A stretch of DNA of 64,000 nucleotides. Source: Burhinus oedicnemus (lineage: Eukaryota; Chordata; Aves; Charadriiformes; Burhinidae). The stretch covers positions 2,205,969-2,269,968 of the forward strand of contig VFFE01007186.1 in NCBI GenBank assembly GCA_008921705.1. The letters run 5' to 3'. Positions within the stretch are counted from its first letter, which is position 1, and every line of letters begins with the position of its first letter. The position numbers and the translations under genes were made by a program. Positions 37,683 through 48,130 of the stretch are shown piece after piece. Below the pieces are notes generated by a model, which saw only the letters and a program-made list of their open reading frames with translations, was not told where the DNA came from and did not search any database.

Positions 37683-40600
37683 CTGCGTACTTAAAAAAGC
37701 CCGCAGCAATGCCAGGCCTTGGCTCTGCAGGGGTAAACATGGACCTGGCAATGGAAGCAAGCTGGCATGAAACAGCTTGAGCAAAGCTCTCTAAACCGCA
37801 AACTACTCGTGACATTCTGGGTCTGCGGGATACAGCTCATCTTGCTCAGCCCCTGGAGATACTCAGATAAGTCATCTGCTTATCAATACCCTCTTGTTAC
37901 ACCCGGTAATAATTGAACATAAGCTGCTTTGCTTTTCCTCCAGCTGTTGAAGCAGGCTGAGCGAGCAAGCTGGAGTGGAAACTAGAAGCCTGACTGTGTT
38001 TGTGTGGTTTTGGGTGAGTCGTATGATTCCTGTCCACCCTCCATCTGAGCTGCCAAGCCCACTTTGCCCTGGGAATAACAGCGACAATGAGAGGGGGCTG
38101 GCAAAGGAAAGACTTTTGTGGCGTGGTTCGAAATGGCAGTCTGGTGTGGGGTTTTTTTTTCTTCAAAGGGAGATGCAAAATTGAAACATCTAACTTCTGG
38201 TGGCTTGAAGCTGGCATGACTTGCTTGGTCTGGAGAGGGCAGCTACCACCCAGAAGCACTCTGGCTGGAGGGGTAAAGGATGGTCTGCAGGACATGATGG
38301 AGTTGGCAGGCTACAACATGGATGACTCTAGACATGCGAAGAAGCACCAAGGTGGTGAGCAGCAGGAGAGGCAGAGCTGTCTTAGATTAGTAGGCAAAGG
38401 GAAACTTTTTAGCTCATCCCAGCTAGAAAGTATGTTCCACTTCATAAAAGAGAAACAATCTCCCGTCTGTCTGTAGCTGTGGTTTCCTCCTCTGCTGGCA
38501 TTTCTGATAAAGCTGCAGCCAGAGCCAGGCTCACTTTCTTGCAGCTTTTTTCAGCACAATTCGGATTTCAACCTGGGATGCACCCATGGCAGGAGCATGG
38601 CGGGTACCCAATGTCAGAAGGGCCCCAATGAACAGCTATGGGAAAGGGGAGGTATCCCCACATGGATGTAGCAGTCAAAATATGATTACCCCCAAATCCT
38701 TTCTTGTTTTGCAAGCTCCCAACAACAACAAAAGCATCATACTGCACGTCACCCTGCTTGGCATGTCCTTTCTGGGCACCCCGCAAGACATTGCTTGAAC
38801 TAAGAAGGAATAATCTCCACGTAGGATTTTTCCAGTTGTGCTGGAGGCTAGAGGTGAAGCCCCCCCAAACAGTTGCTGGTGCAGACCCAGCGCCGGAAAG
38901 TGCAGTTCAGGGAGCCCGAGCAGTCCGGGGATGCTCCTCTGGAGAAAGCAGTTTCCTTGTGCCACCTTGTGGAGTCCAGCAAAAAATACAGGCAGCAAGC
39001 ATGGAAAGCTGACACATGAAAAGGGACTTTTATATTTGTGTTAAAAAGGGTTGTTACTTTGCAAAAACAGCTCTCTGCTGCTCCCAAGCCAAGCGCTCTG
39101 ATTTCTGATCTGTACATAAACCCTGAGAGAAATCTCCATCCCTAATGCATATCTTGATGCCTTCCCATTCACTCTCTCCAGGTTGTTAGCCGAGCAGCGT
39201 GAATAGCTATCTGTCGAGTATATTAAACCCCCATCACCTCAACTAATACCTCATGGCTGGAGGTATTTGCCTCAGCTCTGGATGCTGAAGCCACCCCCCT
39301 TGCTCTGTTCAGAGAAAGTAAATCTGGGCCATGACCCAAAGGTGGAAGCATCCAAAGCATCACTCAAACAAGCTCTGGGCCAGGAGCACAGAGTTCATGC
39401 CCCAAATCGAACACCACCAAACAGCTCTGCCTGCCTCCTTCTATCAACCAGACCCAAGAAGTCTTTTCTAGAGGACGACTCTAGAAAACCCCCTTTACAA
39501 CCTCAGACAACCACAATCTCCAGTGATGTTAAGCCCAGGAGCAGCTCAGCCTGGCCTCTTGAGCTCAGGCACATTCTGCGTGCTCCACTGCACCGGCTTG
39601 GAGACAAAACACTGGGATTTTTGTCTATAACTGAAGACACTGCTTATTTCTCTTCATAAACAAGTTTTTCACAGCTCTCTTGCCAGGTACTCTCAAGGGA
39701 GAGGTGTCCTCCCCACACTCTGAAAAGTTTAAACCATTGAAAATAAACAAACACCATCTCTAAGAGTCCCTCTTATTTTTTTTTTTTACCTTTGTAAAGC
39801 TCTCCCAACCTCTGGGAAGGGCTTACAATTGCCCTTTTCTCCTCCCTGTTCCTCCTCTTGGTAGAAAAGGAAAATCCCAACTGCTATCCCATGACCAGTG
39901 CAGTCCGGCCAGGGTTGGCCTCTTATGGGGGAAAAAACCAAATCTCCTCCTCTCTCTCTCTCATATTCCTCATCCTAGATGAATACAGGCCAAATTGGCA
40001 TTTCTGTGAAGAGTTTCAGGTCATTTGTGTAAAAATCGTTCCTGCTGTTAAATACCAAAGAAAGAAGATTTGACCCTTGTTTGCTGTACATCTAAACCCC
40101 TCTGCAGCATGCTGCTTTAAATATCCCATACCCTGTCCCAGCTAAAAATCTTATGGCCAGCATTGTTACGATGCCTGTGGGCCACCAGTCTGTGATATGG
40201 AAGTACTCAGTTTTGGGGGGGCATGGGGAAAGGAGTGTTTTCCCTTCTTTTTGTGTGATTGACCTCTTTGGTCTTGTCCTTCGGACCGAGAGCCCCTAGG
40301 GACCAAAGTAATTTCCCACCCCATGTTTGTATAGCACCTTGCACAGCCTTGACCCACAACAGTGCTCCTGAGCTCCACCAAAGCACAGCTGGAAGAAACC
40401 ACTGCCTCTGGGGCACTCCTCAACACAGGACCTCATATCTCTATAGCCATATAGGTCAGCTTAAAGCCACATAATACACCCCAAGCTCCAAAAACATCAC
40501 AAGAGCCAGCAATCTTTGGGAGCTGTTGGACACAGATGTGGTCCCTGAACATCCTCTGAGCTTGTTTCCTTTTGTGGGGGTTTTATCCAGCTTCCAGGAT

Positions 40601-43600
40601 GACGTAGGTGCAGGGAGAGCATTACCCTGCCAGGTAACCAGTTACTGCATCATCTTGCCTGAAAGGGTCCTCCCACTGTTACGGCATTGGTCAGATCATC
40701 TTTTCCAGGGAGATAAAGCATCAGCACCCTGCAGACATCCCCGCTGCCTGCTCCAAGACACAAGTCTTGGCGGGGGCTTATTTCACATACAATGGCTTTT
40801 CATTCAGCCCGTGAGTGTCTAATTTGATCCAGGGACTCACAGAGCTGAGAACTGGCAAAACTAGATGACCAGATGTTTTCTGAGGAGGCTTGCACTCCTC
40901 TGTGGCACAGCGAGACGGATGTTAGTGGCAGCCTGCTCAAGAATATAGATCAATGGAGAAATTAGTGAGAACATGCTGCTGTCAGCACGAGCAATGTACA
41001 TGCTGTACTCTGTACATCACTGCACGTTCCTGCTCCACCAAAGCCTCCCTGCTGCAGAGCAGAGGAGGTCAAATTACTGAACTGGTGCTTCAGATCCACA
41101 AAAATCCTTTGGTGTTAGCTCTGCAATAGGTTGCTCTCTGCCCCAGTGCTCTCCCTTGAACCGGGGACACCAGCTGGTATTTTTATGCCTGTTCAGTGCC
41201 AGGTTTTGGAGGTGAAGAGAGAGTGGGATGCTCTGCGAGCCTGTTGTGGCACCCTGGTTCACCATGGCCCAAAGACCGGACCATGAGCTGCCACATAACA
41301 GTGTCCCCTCCTTGGTCTGGGCATCATGTAAATGCCCTGCCAGAGCTCACCTTCTGGTGTGTATGCACAAATTTGGGGGGAGGGGGGGAATGACAACTTG
41401 GAGAAGCTGATGGACAGCCTTGGACTCCAGTGCTGCAGCCTGGGCTGTGCTTTTGCAGGATATAGCCGTTTCCATCATGCCTGAACTGCCAAGGTGCGTG
41501 CTCTGCACCAGAGAGGTCTCCAGCAAAAGATAGGTTATGAGCTGCAGTTTAATAATACGTTCACCCCCAGGAGGCTGCTGGCTTGGCCAGCCATCACTAG
41601 GTCAATCCTTACATCATTAGCATCCAAAATGCTATTGTCACCAGTGAAGGTGCCCTCATTGAAGCAGAAGGTTAGGGGCAGCCCAGCAGAGGTGTTGCTG
41701 AGATCCCTAGGAGTAGCTGGAGCAGATGGAGCATATCGGGGAATTTAACCCTTGACAGCCCGTCCGCAGGGTGCTTGTCTCACCTGCTCCCAGACATAGC
41801 TGCAAGTTGCTTTCGTCTTCTCCATGTTAGTGCTCAACATGATTTTGGGTTAGAAAGGACCATGCATTAAGGCTCAAGGCCTAGCCTGCCAGCAGCATTT
41901 CATTCACAGTGGGTAATGCTTCACTTACAGGCAAAAAAGGACCACAATCACCCAATATATAGCACAATTATTTTCTGGCTGGTGACAACTTCATCTCAAA
42001 TCAACACAGTGAGAAAGGTTTGGGATAGGCACCCAAAATGAGCACCTCAAGTGAGTAGCAAAGGTGGCCCTCATGAAGCTTCCTCAAAGCTGGACATAAG
42101 GACAAGCTCCGCTCATCTCCAAAGCCATTTCTGGGGGAGAGGCTGGGACAAGATTAGCCAGAGGACCGGGTCACGGCTGATGACACTGCAGGTGTACTGG
42201 CAGGTTTCAGCAGAGCAGGAGAGAGAGAGTGCCTCTTGGAGCTACGGCAAGTATGTGCTGCTGTAAGAGGCAATTTCCTCTTGTATTTCTGGATTTCCAT
42301 CCCAGGTGGGGTAATGCATCTCTGGAGCCTTGCATTTGAGGGCAATGAGCTCATTTAGCTTTTACCTTCATATCAGACTCACGTTAAGAATGATTTTGGG
42401 ACAGCTGGCAACCTACCAGCATTTCATTTTCCTCAGAGGACTGATCAAAATGGTAACTGACCAAACACCTGTCTTCGTCACTGGTACCTGTATCTTTTCC
42501 TTGCAAATGAAGAAAGCTGGGGAAGTTCGTCTCCCCACTGTGCCTGCCACCACCTCCATGCCAAAGCTGCTCCCATGTTGATGGCAGGCAGCAAGAGAAA
42601 ACCCATCCTCCGTGTGAGATGCTGCTGGCACGGGACCCCACAAAGCAAAAATACATGTCAGTGGTGGCCAGGCTGGATGTGAGTCTTTCTAATTCAAGAA
42701 CAATAAGTTCAATGGATTGAGGAATCAAAGCTGTCAGTGCCAGAGGACAAAAAAATAAAAAAAAATCTTCAGAAGTATTAGATTGCTCTGAAGGTGAGAA
42801 GGAAGCCTAATGTAGATTAACTGTGACTTGGTAGAGGAGACCAATGAAAGAAGTGCTGGCGTTTGTGGATGGTGCACCCGTCTCCTCTCTGTTTGGAGGA
42901 CCAGAGATGCCTGAATGTTAGATAAAGCAGGAAAAACCACATACAGAGTAAAGCAAGAAGACCCAAGCTTTGGGATCTATGCCCAAAGAGGAAGATGAGC
43001 TCATTGGTATGCAGCCTCCAGTCTCACAAGAGCTGATGCACACTGTTGCATCCCATGGAGGTAAAGCTGGGCTTTGAGATGGAGCATCACTTATCTCAGG
43101 TACAAGACCTTGCCCTGGCATGTGGCTGCCTTGCTGGGCAGCAGCACTCTTTCAAAGCTGCTGGGCTGCCATTTTTTGCATCTTTACAAAGCCCAGAAAT
43201 GGTCTGAAATAGTGGCTACTGATCCAGCACTTACCAGAAAGTTTGATGAAGAACAGGTGTTTAAGATGGAGAACATTTGCTAACTCACCTCATTTATCAG
43301 ACTGGAAAAGCAGAGTGTTGACTGCTCCATCTTTTTACTGAAACAACTCATTACCTGGTGGAAGGTGGGCAGCCTCCAGCATATTCACCTTCATTCCAGC
43401 TCCCAGTCATCCACACTTTGAAAATTCACACTAAAACCATCTCAGCCTGCAGATAGCCTGAGATTGGGACAGGATGATGGAGGTTACATATATATTTAGA
43501 GGGCGTTGAATTAGACTATTTGCTCTCAAGAGGATAGAACATCCCCTGTGAAAGCTGATCAGGCTCAACAGGCTCAAAAACTCCAGCATCTGAGCAGGTA

Positions 43601-44545
43601 CAGATGAAAGGACCAGCGCTGGGCTGGACTCTGCTGTTGCTGGGGGAAAACTCACCTTTGTGGGCAAACCCTTGGGGTGATGGCACAGACTGCCCATTCG
43701 CAGCTGGTTTGGGAGCAAGAAATTAGGGGAGAGCATCATCTGCCATGGACTCGTCCTCTCTACGCGCCTCCTCCCTAGGAGTGGTGATGTGCCACCCCAG
43801 AGGGAAGGTTCCACATGCCTAGCCACATTACTTACGGACCACAGGGAGACAGAACAACTCCATCAGGCTTTGCTAGCACTCAGGCTTACTCCTCCCGAAT
43901 TTTAGTCACATAGATGTTTGGTCCCATAAAGATCAGCCCTATTCCAGCTTGCCTGTAGTTGACAGGTACCTTGCTGCTAGGTAGTGCAGGGATTTTTTAG
44001 GAACAAGCATGCTGTTCTTCTGCCTTGAGGAAATGATGTGATTTTCACGTGTGTCCACTACAGAATGAATGAATGAGACGTCTGACAAAGGACACATTAA
44101 TAAGGCTGGCAAGCCTGCTGGCTCCAGGTTTTATAAGGAGTGCTGAAGGCTTTTTTTCCACTCGTTTCTGCCATGAGCGGTTGGAAAGGGTGATAAACAG
44201 CAACGGTAACCATGCAAAGCCATCCCCACCTCTTCCTGCCCCAGGGTAGGTTGATCTTTCACATTCAGGGACATCTCCAGCCCAGGGGCTGCAGCAGGGC
44301 CCCGGCACCACGGGAGCTACAGGTGCTGGCAGGAGGTGGCGGCTGTCCAGAGATGCCTAAATTTGGGGAAAGATTCATTGCTGCAGAGGTTGTCCAGTAA
44401 TTGGGAGATGTTTCCAGCTACAGCAAGGAGGATAATAACCTCCTGAGCCTCTGCAGCCAATGTTTGCTCCCCAGAACTGAGCTATAGGATGAAAAGACTC
44501 AACTTCTCCTTTGGCTCTACAAAACCAGCCTGGCTTCCTCAGAGG
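37683..44545. other. GC-richer unassigned block between the two CR1 copies
   Basis: About 6.9 kb, clearly richer in G and C than the DNA left of 33.6 kb and right of 48.5 kb. I recognise no gene, repeat family or RNA. Reading frames (up to about 130 codons, for example 38087-38476 plus, 39267-39659 plus, 43431-43826 minus) overlap on both strands and have no known motif. It could hold short exons of an unseen gene, but none can be supported. Its left border is the 5' end of copy A and its right border is the poly-A run and gap in front of copy B. Confidence 0.6.
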
Positions 44546-44572
44546 AAAAAAAAAAAAAAAAAAAAAAAAAAA
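44546..44572. repeat. Homopolymer of 27 A abutting the assembly gap
   Basis: An uninterrupted A run ends exactly where the N bases begin. The true length is unknown because sequence is missing on its right. It may be where the contig could not be extended. Confidence 0.97.
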
Positions 44573-44592
44573 NNNNNNNNNNNNNNNNNNNN
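44573..44592. other. Assembly gap of 20 N
   Basis: Twenty N bases. The sequence on the right starts mid-ORF2 of a CR1 (equivalent to 34896 in copy A), while the left side is not CR1. About 1.3 kb of CR1 3' sequence is therefore absent, either hidden in a gap of nominal length or truly missing. Confidence 1.
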
Positions 44593-46374
44593 CATCCAGA
44601 ACAAGTCGCTCCATTACCTTCCCAGGGACAGAGGTGAGACTAACCGGCCTGTAGTTCCCTGGGTCCTCCTTCTTGCCCTTCTTGAAGATTGGAGCGATGT
44701 TGGCCTTCTTCCAGTCCTCAGGCACCTCTCCTTTTCCCCATGACCTTCCAAAGATGATGAAGAGTGGTCTAGCAATAACATCTGCCAGCTCTCAGCACTC
44801 GCGGGTGCATGCCATCAGGGCCCATGGACTTATGGGTGTCCAGCTTGGCCAAGTGGTCTCTAACCCAGTCCTCCTCAACTGAGGGAAAATCTTCCTCTCT
44901 CCAGACCTTCCTCCTTGCCTCCAGGGTCTGGGATTCATGAAGGACAGCTTTAGCAGTGAAGACCGAAGAAAAGAAGGCATTCAGTAACTCCGCCTTCTCT
45001 GTGTCTTCCACCACTAGGGCGCCCATCTCATTCATCAGTGGGCCTACATTTTCCCTAGTCTTCCTTTTTCTATTGATATACTGAAATAACCTCTTCTTAT
45101 TATCTTTAACCGCAGAGGCCAAGCTGAGTTCTGCTTGGGCTTTGGCCCTTCTAATTTTCCCCCTGCATAGCTTGACTACATCTTGGTATTCCTCATAAGT
45201 TGCCAACCCCCTTTTCCAAAGAATGTGAACTCTCTTTTTGTTCCTGAGGTCCAGCCAAAGCTCTCCATTTAGCCAGCCTGGTCTTCTTCCCCATCGGCTT
45301 GTTTTTCAGGACATGGCCTTCTCCTGTGCTTTTAAGAGTTCCTGCTTAAAGTATGACCAGCCTTCCTGGGCACCTTTGCTCTTCAGGGCTGTCTCCCAAG
45401 GGACACTCTCAGCCACGCTCCTAAACAGGCTAAAGTCTGCCCTTTGGAAGTCCAAAGTGGCAGTTCTGCTGGCTCCCTGCCTTGCTTCTCCCAGAACTGA
45501 AAACCCTACCATTTCCTGATCACTCTGCCCAAGATTACCTCCAACCTTTACATCCCCCACAAGACCTTCTCTGTTAACAAACAGTAGGTCCAGTAGGGCG
45601 CTTCCCATAGTTGGCTCCCTTACCAGCTGTGTTAGGAAGTTGTCTTCCACGCACTCCAGGAACCTCTGGGACTGCTCCCTCTCCACTGTGTTATATTTCC
45701 AGCAGACATCTGGGAAGTTGAAGTCCTCCATGAGAACAAGGGTGAGCGATCACGAGACCTCTGCTAGCTGCTTATAGAATATTTCATGAGCCTCTACATC
45801 CTGACTGGGGGGTCTGTAACAAACTCCCACCATGGTGTCTGCCTTATTGGCCTTACACTTGATTCTTATCCGTAAACACTGTCATTCACATTGTTAAGTT
45901 CTAGGCATTCAAAACTGCCCCTAACATAGAGGGCCACCCCACCACCTCTCCTTCCTTGCTTATCCCTTCTGAAAAGTTGGTAGCCATCGATCACAGCACT
46001 CCAGTTGTGTGAGTCTTCCCACCACGTTTCTGTGATGGCAACTATATCATAATTTCCTTGCTGTACAATGGCCTGCAGCTCCTCCTGCTCGTTCCCCATA
46101 CTGCGTGCATTAGTGTAGATACACTTCAGCTGGGCTAATTGTCCTGCCACTTTTTTGGGGGACAAGCCCTAATTCCTACCTGATCGTGCTCAGACCCTTC
46201 TGTAGTTACCAACCTATCACTACCCCTCATGTCTTCACTACCACACAGATCACCATTCCCCACCATCACTGAGTCAGACTGCAAGACCTTGCTAACACTT
46301 TTACCCAGAAGCACTGGCATGCTGCTCCCAGCCCCCGCTTTAGTAATCCTGGTTCCATCCCCATCCCCCTTCAA
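44593..46374 (-). pseudogene. CR1 copy B ORF2, disrupted and cut at the gap
   Basis: Only the endonuclease domain and the start of RT remain. Open segments in successive frames are 46374-46135 and 46165-45866 (GNYDIVAITETWWEDSHNW, with both Trp that copy A has lost), 45731-45306 (endonuclease) and 45206-44769 (endonuclease to RT linker). The last, up to 44593, carries [20 protein letters not shown] and NYRPVSLTS. The endonuclease box is EDFNFPD, so the usual Gly of GDFN is Glu, and the region carries several frameshifts. Any reading frame continued through the gap into the poly-A run is artificial. Confidence 0.92.
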
Positions 46375-46375
46375 A

Positions 46376-46380
46376 CCTAG
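46376..46380. repeat. Left 5-bp target-site duplication of the solo LTR (CCTAG)
   Basis: CCTAG directly precedes the LTR and is repeated at 46748-46752. The empty site in copy A has a single CCTAG (36696-36700). Confidence 0.9.
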
Positions 46381-46747
46381 TGTCGTGGTGTGGCCTCAGC
46401 CGGCAACAAAGAACCAGGCGGCTGCTTGTTCAACCCCCACGGCAGTGGGAGAAAATCAGAAGAAAAAGGCAAAACTCATGGGTTAAGATAAAGGCAATTT
46501 AACATAACAGCAAAGGAAAAAGGAGAACAACAACAACACTGATGGAGGAATGTACAAGCATGGTCACTGTACCACCACTCACCGATCAGACCCCGGGAAG
46601 CCCCAGCCAGCTCCCAAGCCGAGACTCCCTCCCCCTCACCCGGCCAGCAGCCAGCTCCCCCCTACGGACTGGGCATGGCGTCACATGGTATAGAATACCG
46701 GTGTCCCCTGCCAGAAAATTAACCCTGTCCCTACCGGAACCAGGACA
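46381..46747 (-). mobile_element. Solo LTR of an avian endogenous retrovirus (367 bp)
   Basis: The insertion has all marks of a solo LTR: termini TGTC...GACA (5'-TG...CA-3'), a 5-bp direct duplication CCTAG on both sides and no internal proviral sequence. Aligning copies A and B shows exactly this block is extra in B. On the minus strand it starts TGTCCTGGTTCCGGTAGGG and continues with GTTAATTTTCTGGCAGG, resembling the TGTCCTGGTT LTRs of ERVL-like (class III) bird ERVs; a 5-bp duplication fits that class. Orientation is taken from this resemblance. A solo LTR forms when the two LTRs of a provirus recombine. The class is inferred from memory; no coding sequence is present. Confidence 0.88.
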
Positions 46748-46752
46748 CCTAG
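46748..46752. repeat. Right 5-bp target-site duplication of the solo LTR (CCTAG)
   Basis: This matches 46376-46380. Its CTA (46749-46751) is the minus-strand TAG stop codon of CR1 ORF1. Confidence 0.9.
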
Positions 46753-47978
46753 TTTAAAGCCCTATGAATGAGCCCTGCTAATTCTTGTCCCAGGATCTTT
46801 CTTCCCCTTCGGCTTAGGCTTTCTCCACCTGTTGCCAGCATGCTTGGTGACCTGTGGATCAACCCATGATCAAAGAATCCAAAGTTCTGCCAGTTACACC
46901 AGTCTCGCAGCCAGGAGTTAATTTGCTGGCTCCTCCTGCTTATCCCCTCATCAATCCCTGAAACTGGTGGGATAGAGGAGAACTCTATTCGTGCTCCTGA
47001 TCGCTTAACCAGCCGTCCCAGGGCCCTAAAGTCGTTCTTCATTGCCCTTGGACTTCTGGTAGCTACCTCATCACCACCTGCTTGAAATATCAGTAGTGGG
47101 TAGTAATCTGAGGGCCGAACCAGGGTAGGGAGTTTTCTCCTTATGTCCTTAATCCTGGCCCCAGGGAGGCAGCTGGCCTCCCGGTGGGATGGGTCTGGTC
47201 TACAAACAGGGCCCTCTGTTCCCCTCAGAAGGGAGTCACCTACTACAATTACCCTTCTTTTTTTCTTAGTTGAGGGGGTCCTAAGGCGTGGGGGTGAGTG
47301 ACTAGCCCTGGGCGACTCACTGGATGGATGGTCCTCTCCATCCTCCTTCACCCGGCCCCCAATTTCCAAAGCCCCATACCTATTATGCAAGGGCAATTGG
47401 GAAAGTGAGAGGGGCCAGGAGGGGTTTCGCTTGACTCTCCAAGGAAGGACCTGCCTCCACTCCCCCTTGTCCCTTAAGTCCCCTCCTTCTGCCCGGTGGC
47501 AGGAGGAAGGGGGATCATCCATTTCTGGTAGGGCCTCTTCCTGCTGCCTGTGCCTCAGGGTGTGGCTCCACCACTCTATTTCTCTTTCTCATTCCCTAAT
47601 GGTTCTTCACCTTTCTACCTCCTCCCTCAGTTCAACCACCTGCCTGAGCAGATCGTTTATTTGATGGCCCCGCACACAGGCCGTGTCTCTGGCTCCCCCT
47701 GGTACCAGTGCCAGGCTCAGGCATTCGCCGCAGCCGGAGACCTGCACGGCCACACGCTTGCGCGGGAGCTCGGTCTGAGCTCCCACATTCTTTCTTGCAG
47801 CGGCTTTGGGCTGTTCAGCGGCCATGTTCTTCTCTTGAGCCGGGAGGTGACCAACCGCCGCTCTCTGCCTCCCGCACGCCTGAGCACGTCCCCCTGCAGG
47901 CGGATGTTCCTCCACTCGCGCTCGCCCAGCCCGTGGCCAGCTCCGTCGCGAGGCTTGCAGCCACCCACCCTGCGCCAT
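46749..47978 (-). pseudogene. CR1 copy B ORF1 (SGNH esterase-like), two nonsense codons
   Basis: ORF1 runs in one frame of 410 codons from ATG at 47978 (MAQGGW) to TAG at 46749-46751. Its N-terminal third is Arg/Ala-rich and contains LLRQVVELREEVER, a short coiled-coil-like segment. The C-terminal domain has VIVVGDSLLRG at about codons 243-253, the SGNH block I with nucleophile Ser. IPPVSGIDEG follows, and FFDHGLIH at about codons 367-374 is a plausible Asp/His pair. CR1 ORF1 proteins are known to carry such an esterase domain and to act in the retrotransposition RNP. Two in-frame TGA codons (47607-47609, Leu in copy A; 47589-47591, Cys in copy A) make it a pseudogene. The LTR begins right after the stop codon. 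Confidence 0.92.
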
Positions 47979-48130
47979 GCTGCACCTGCTCGCCCGCTCT
48001 CGCCGCGGTGACGCCCGCCGGCTGCCTGCTCCGGGACCGCTCGTTTAGAACTGCCGCGTGAGGCCTTGGCTCCGCCCCCTGCCGCGTCAGCAGCCCGCGG
48101 TTCCGGTTCCGGTTCCGGTTCCGGCACGAG
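47979..48130 (-). promoter_or_regulatory. CR1 5' leader/promoter region, CpG-rich
   Basis: The sequence upstream of ORF1 is strongly CpG-rich in an otherwise AT-rich region, as expected for the internal promoter that a full-length CR1 needs at its 5' end. On the minus strand it contains GGGGGCGGAGCC (about 48067-48078), which looks like a GC box. The promoter role is inferred from position and family, not shown. Confidence 0.6.
48099..48124. repeat. (GGTTCC)4 tandem repeat at the CR1 5' end
   Basis: Four exact GGTTCC units plus GG (GGAACC on the CR1 strand) lie next to the extreme 5' end of copy B. They may be part of the CR1 leader rather than flanking DNA. Confidence 0.9.

Larger units (their letters stand above)
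44593..48130 (-). mobile_element. CR1 LINE copy B with complete 5' end, interrupted by a solo LTR (minus)
   Basis: Copy B runs in the same orientation as copy A and is highly similar to it. On the minus strand it has a CpG-rich leader (48130-47979), ORF1 (47978-46749), the LTR insertion at 46381-46747, then the first part of ORF2 (46374-44593). The 3' 1.3 kb, from the RT centre onwards, is lost at the gap. Adding the missing 3' part known from copy A and removing the LTR gives about 4.5 kb, the usual full CR1 length. The exact 5' boundary is not certain; similarity to ordinary unique DNA resumes somewhere between 48123 and 48200. Confidence 0.95.

Noticed and set aside
37897..39117. Cluster of overlapping frames in the GC-rich block as possible exons
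   Set aside because: They lie on both strands and all frames, have no recognised domain and no consistent splice pattern; GC-richer DNA gives longer chance ORFs.
41835..41900. TTGGGTTAGAAAGGACC resembling the CR1 3' end
   Set aside because: Match limited to one short block, no tail repeat and no ORF2 remnant to the right.
44375..44725. Minus-strand reading frame running through the gap into a poly-Phe stretch
   Set aside because: The Phe run is translated poly-A on the opposite strand and the X residues are the gap. Only the part right of 44592 is real CR1 ORF2.
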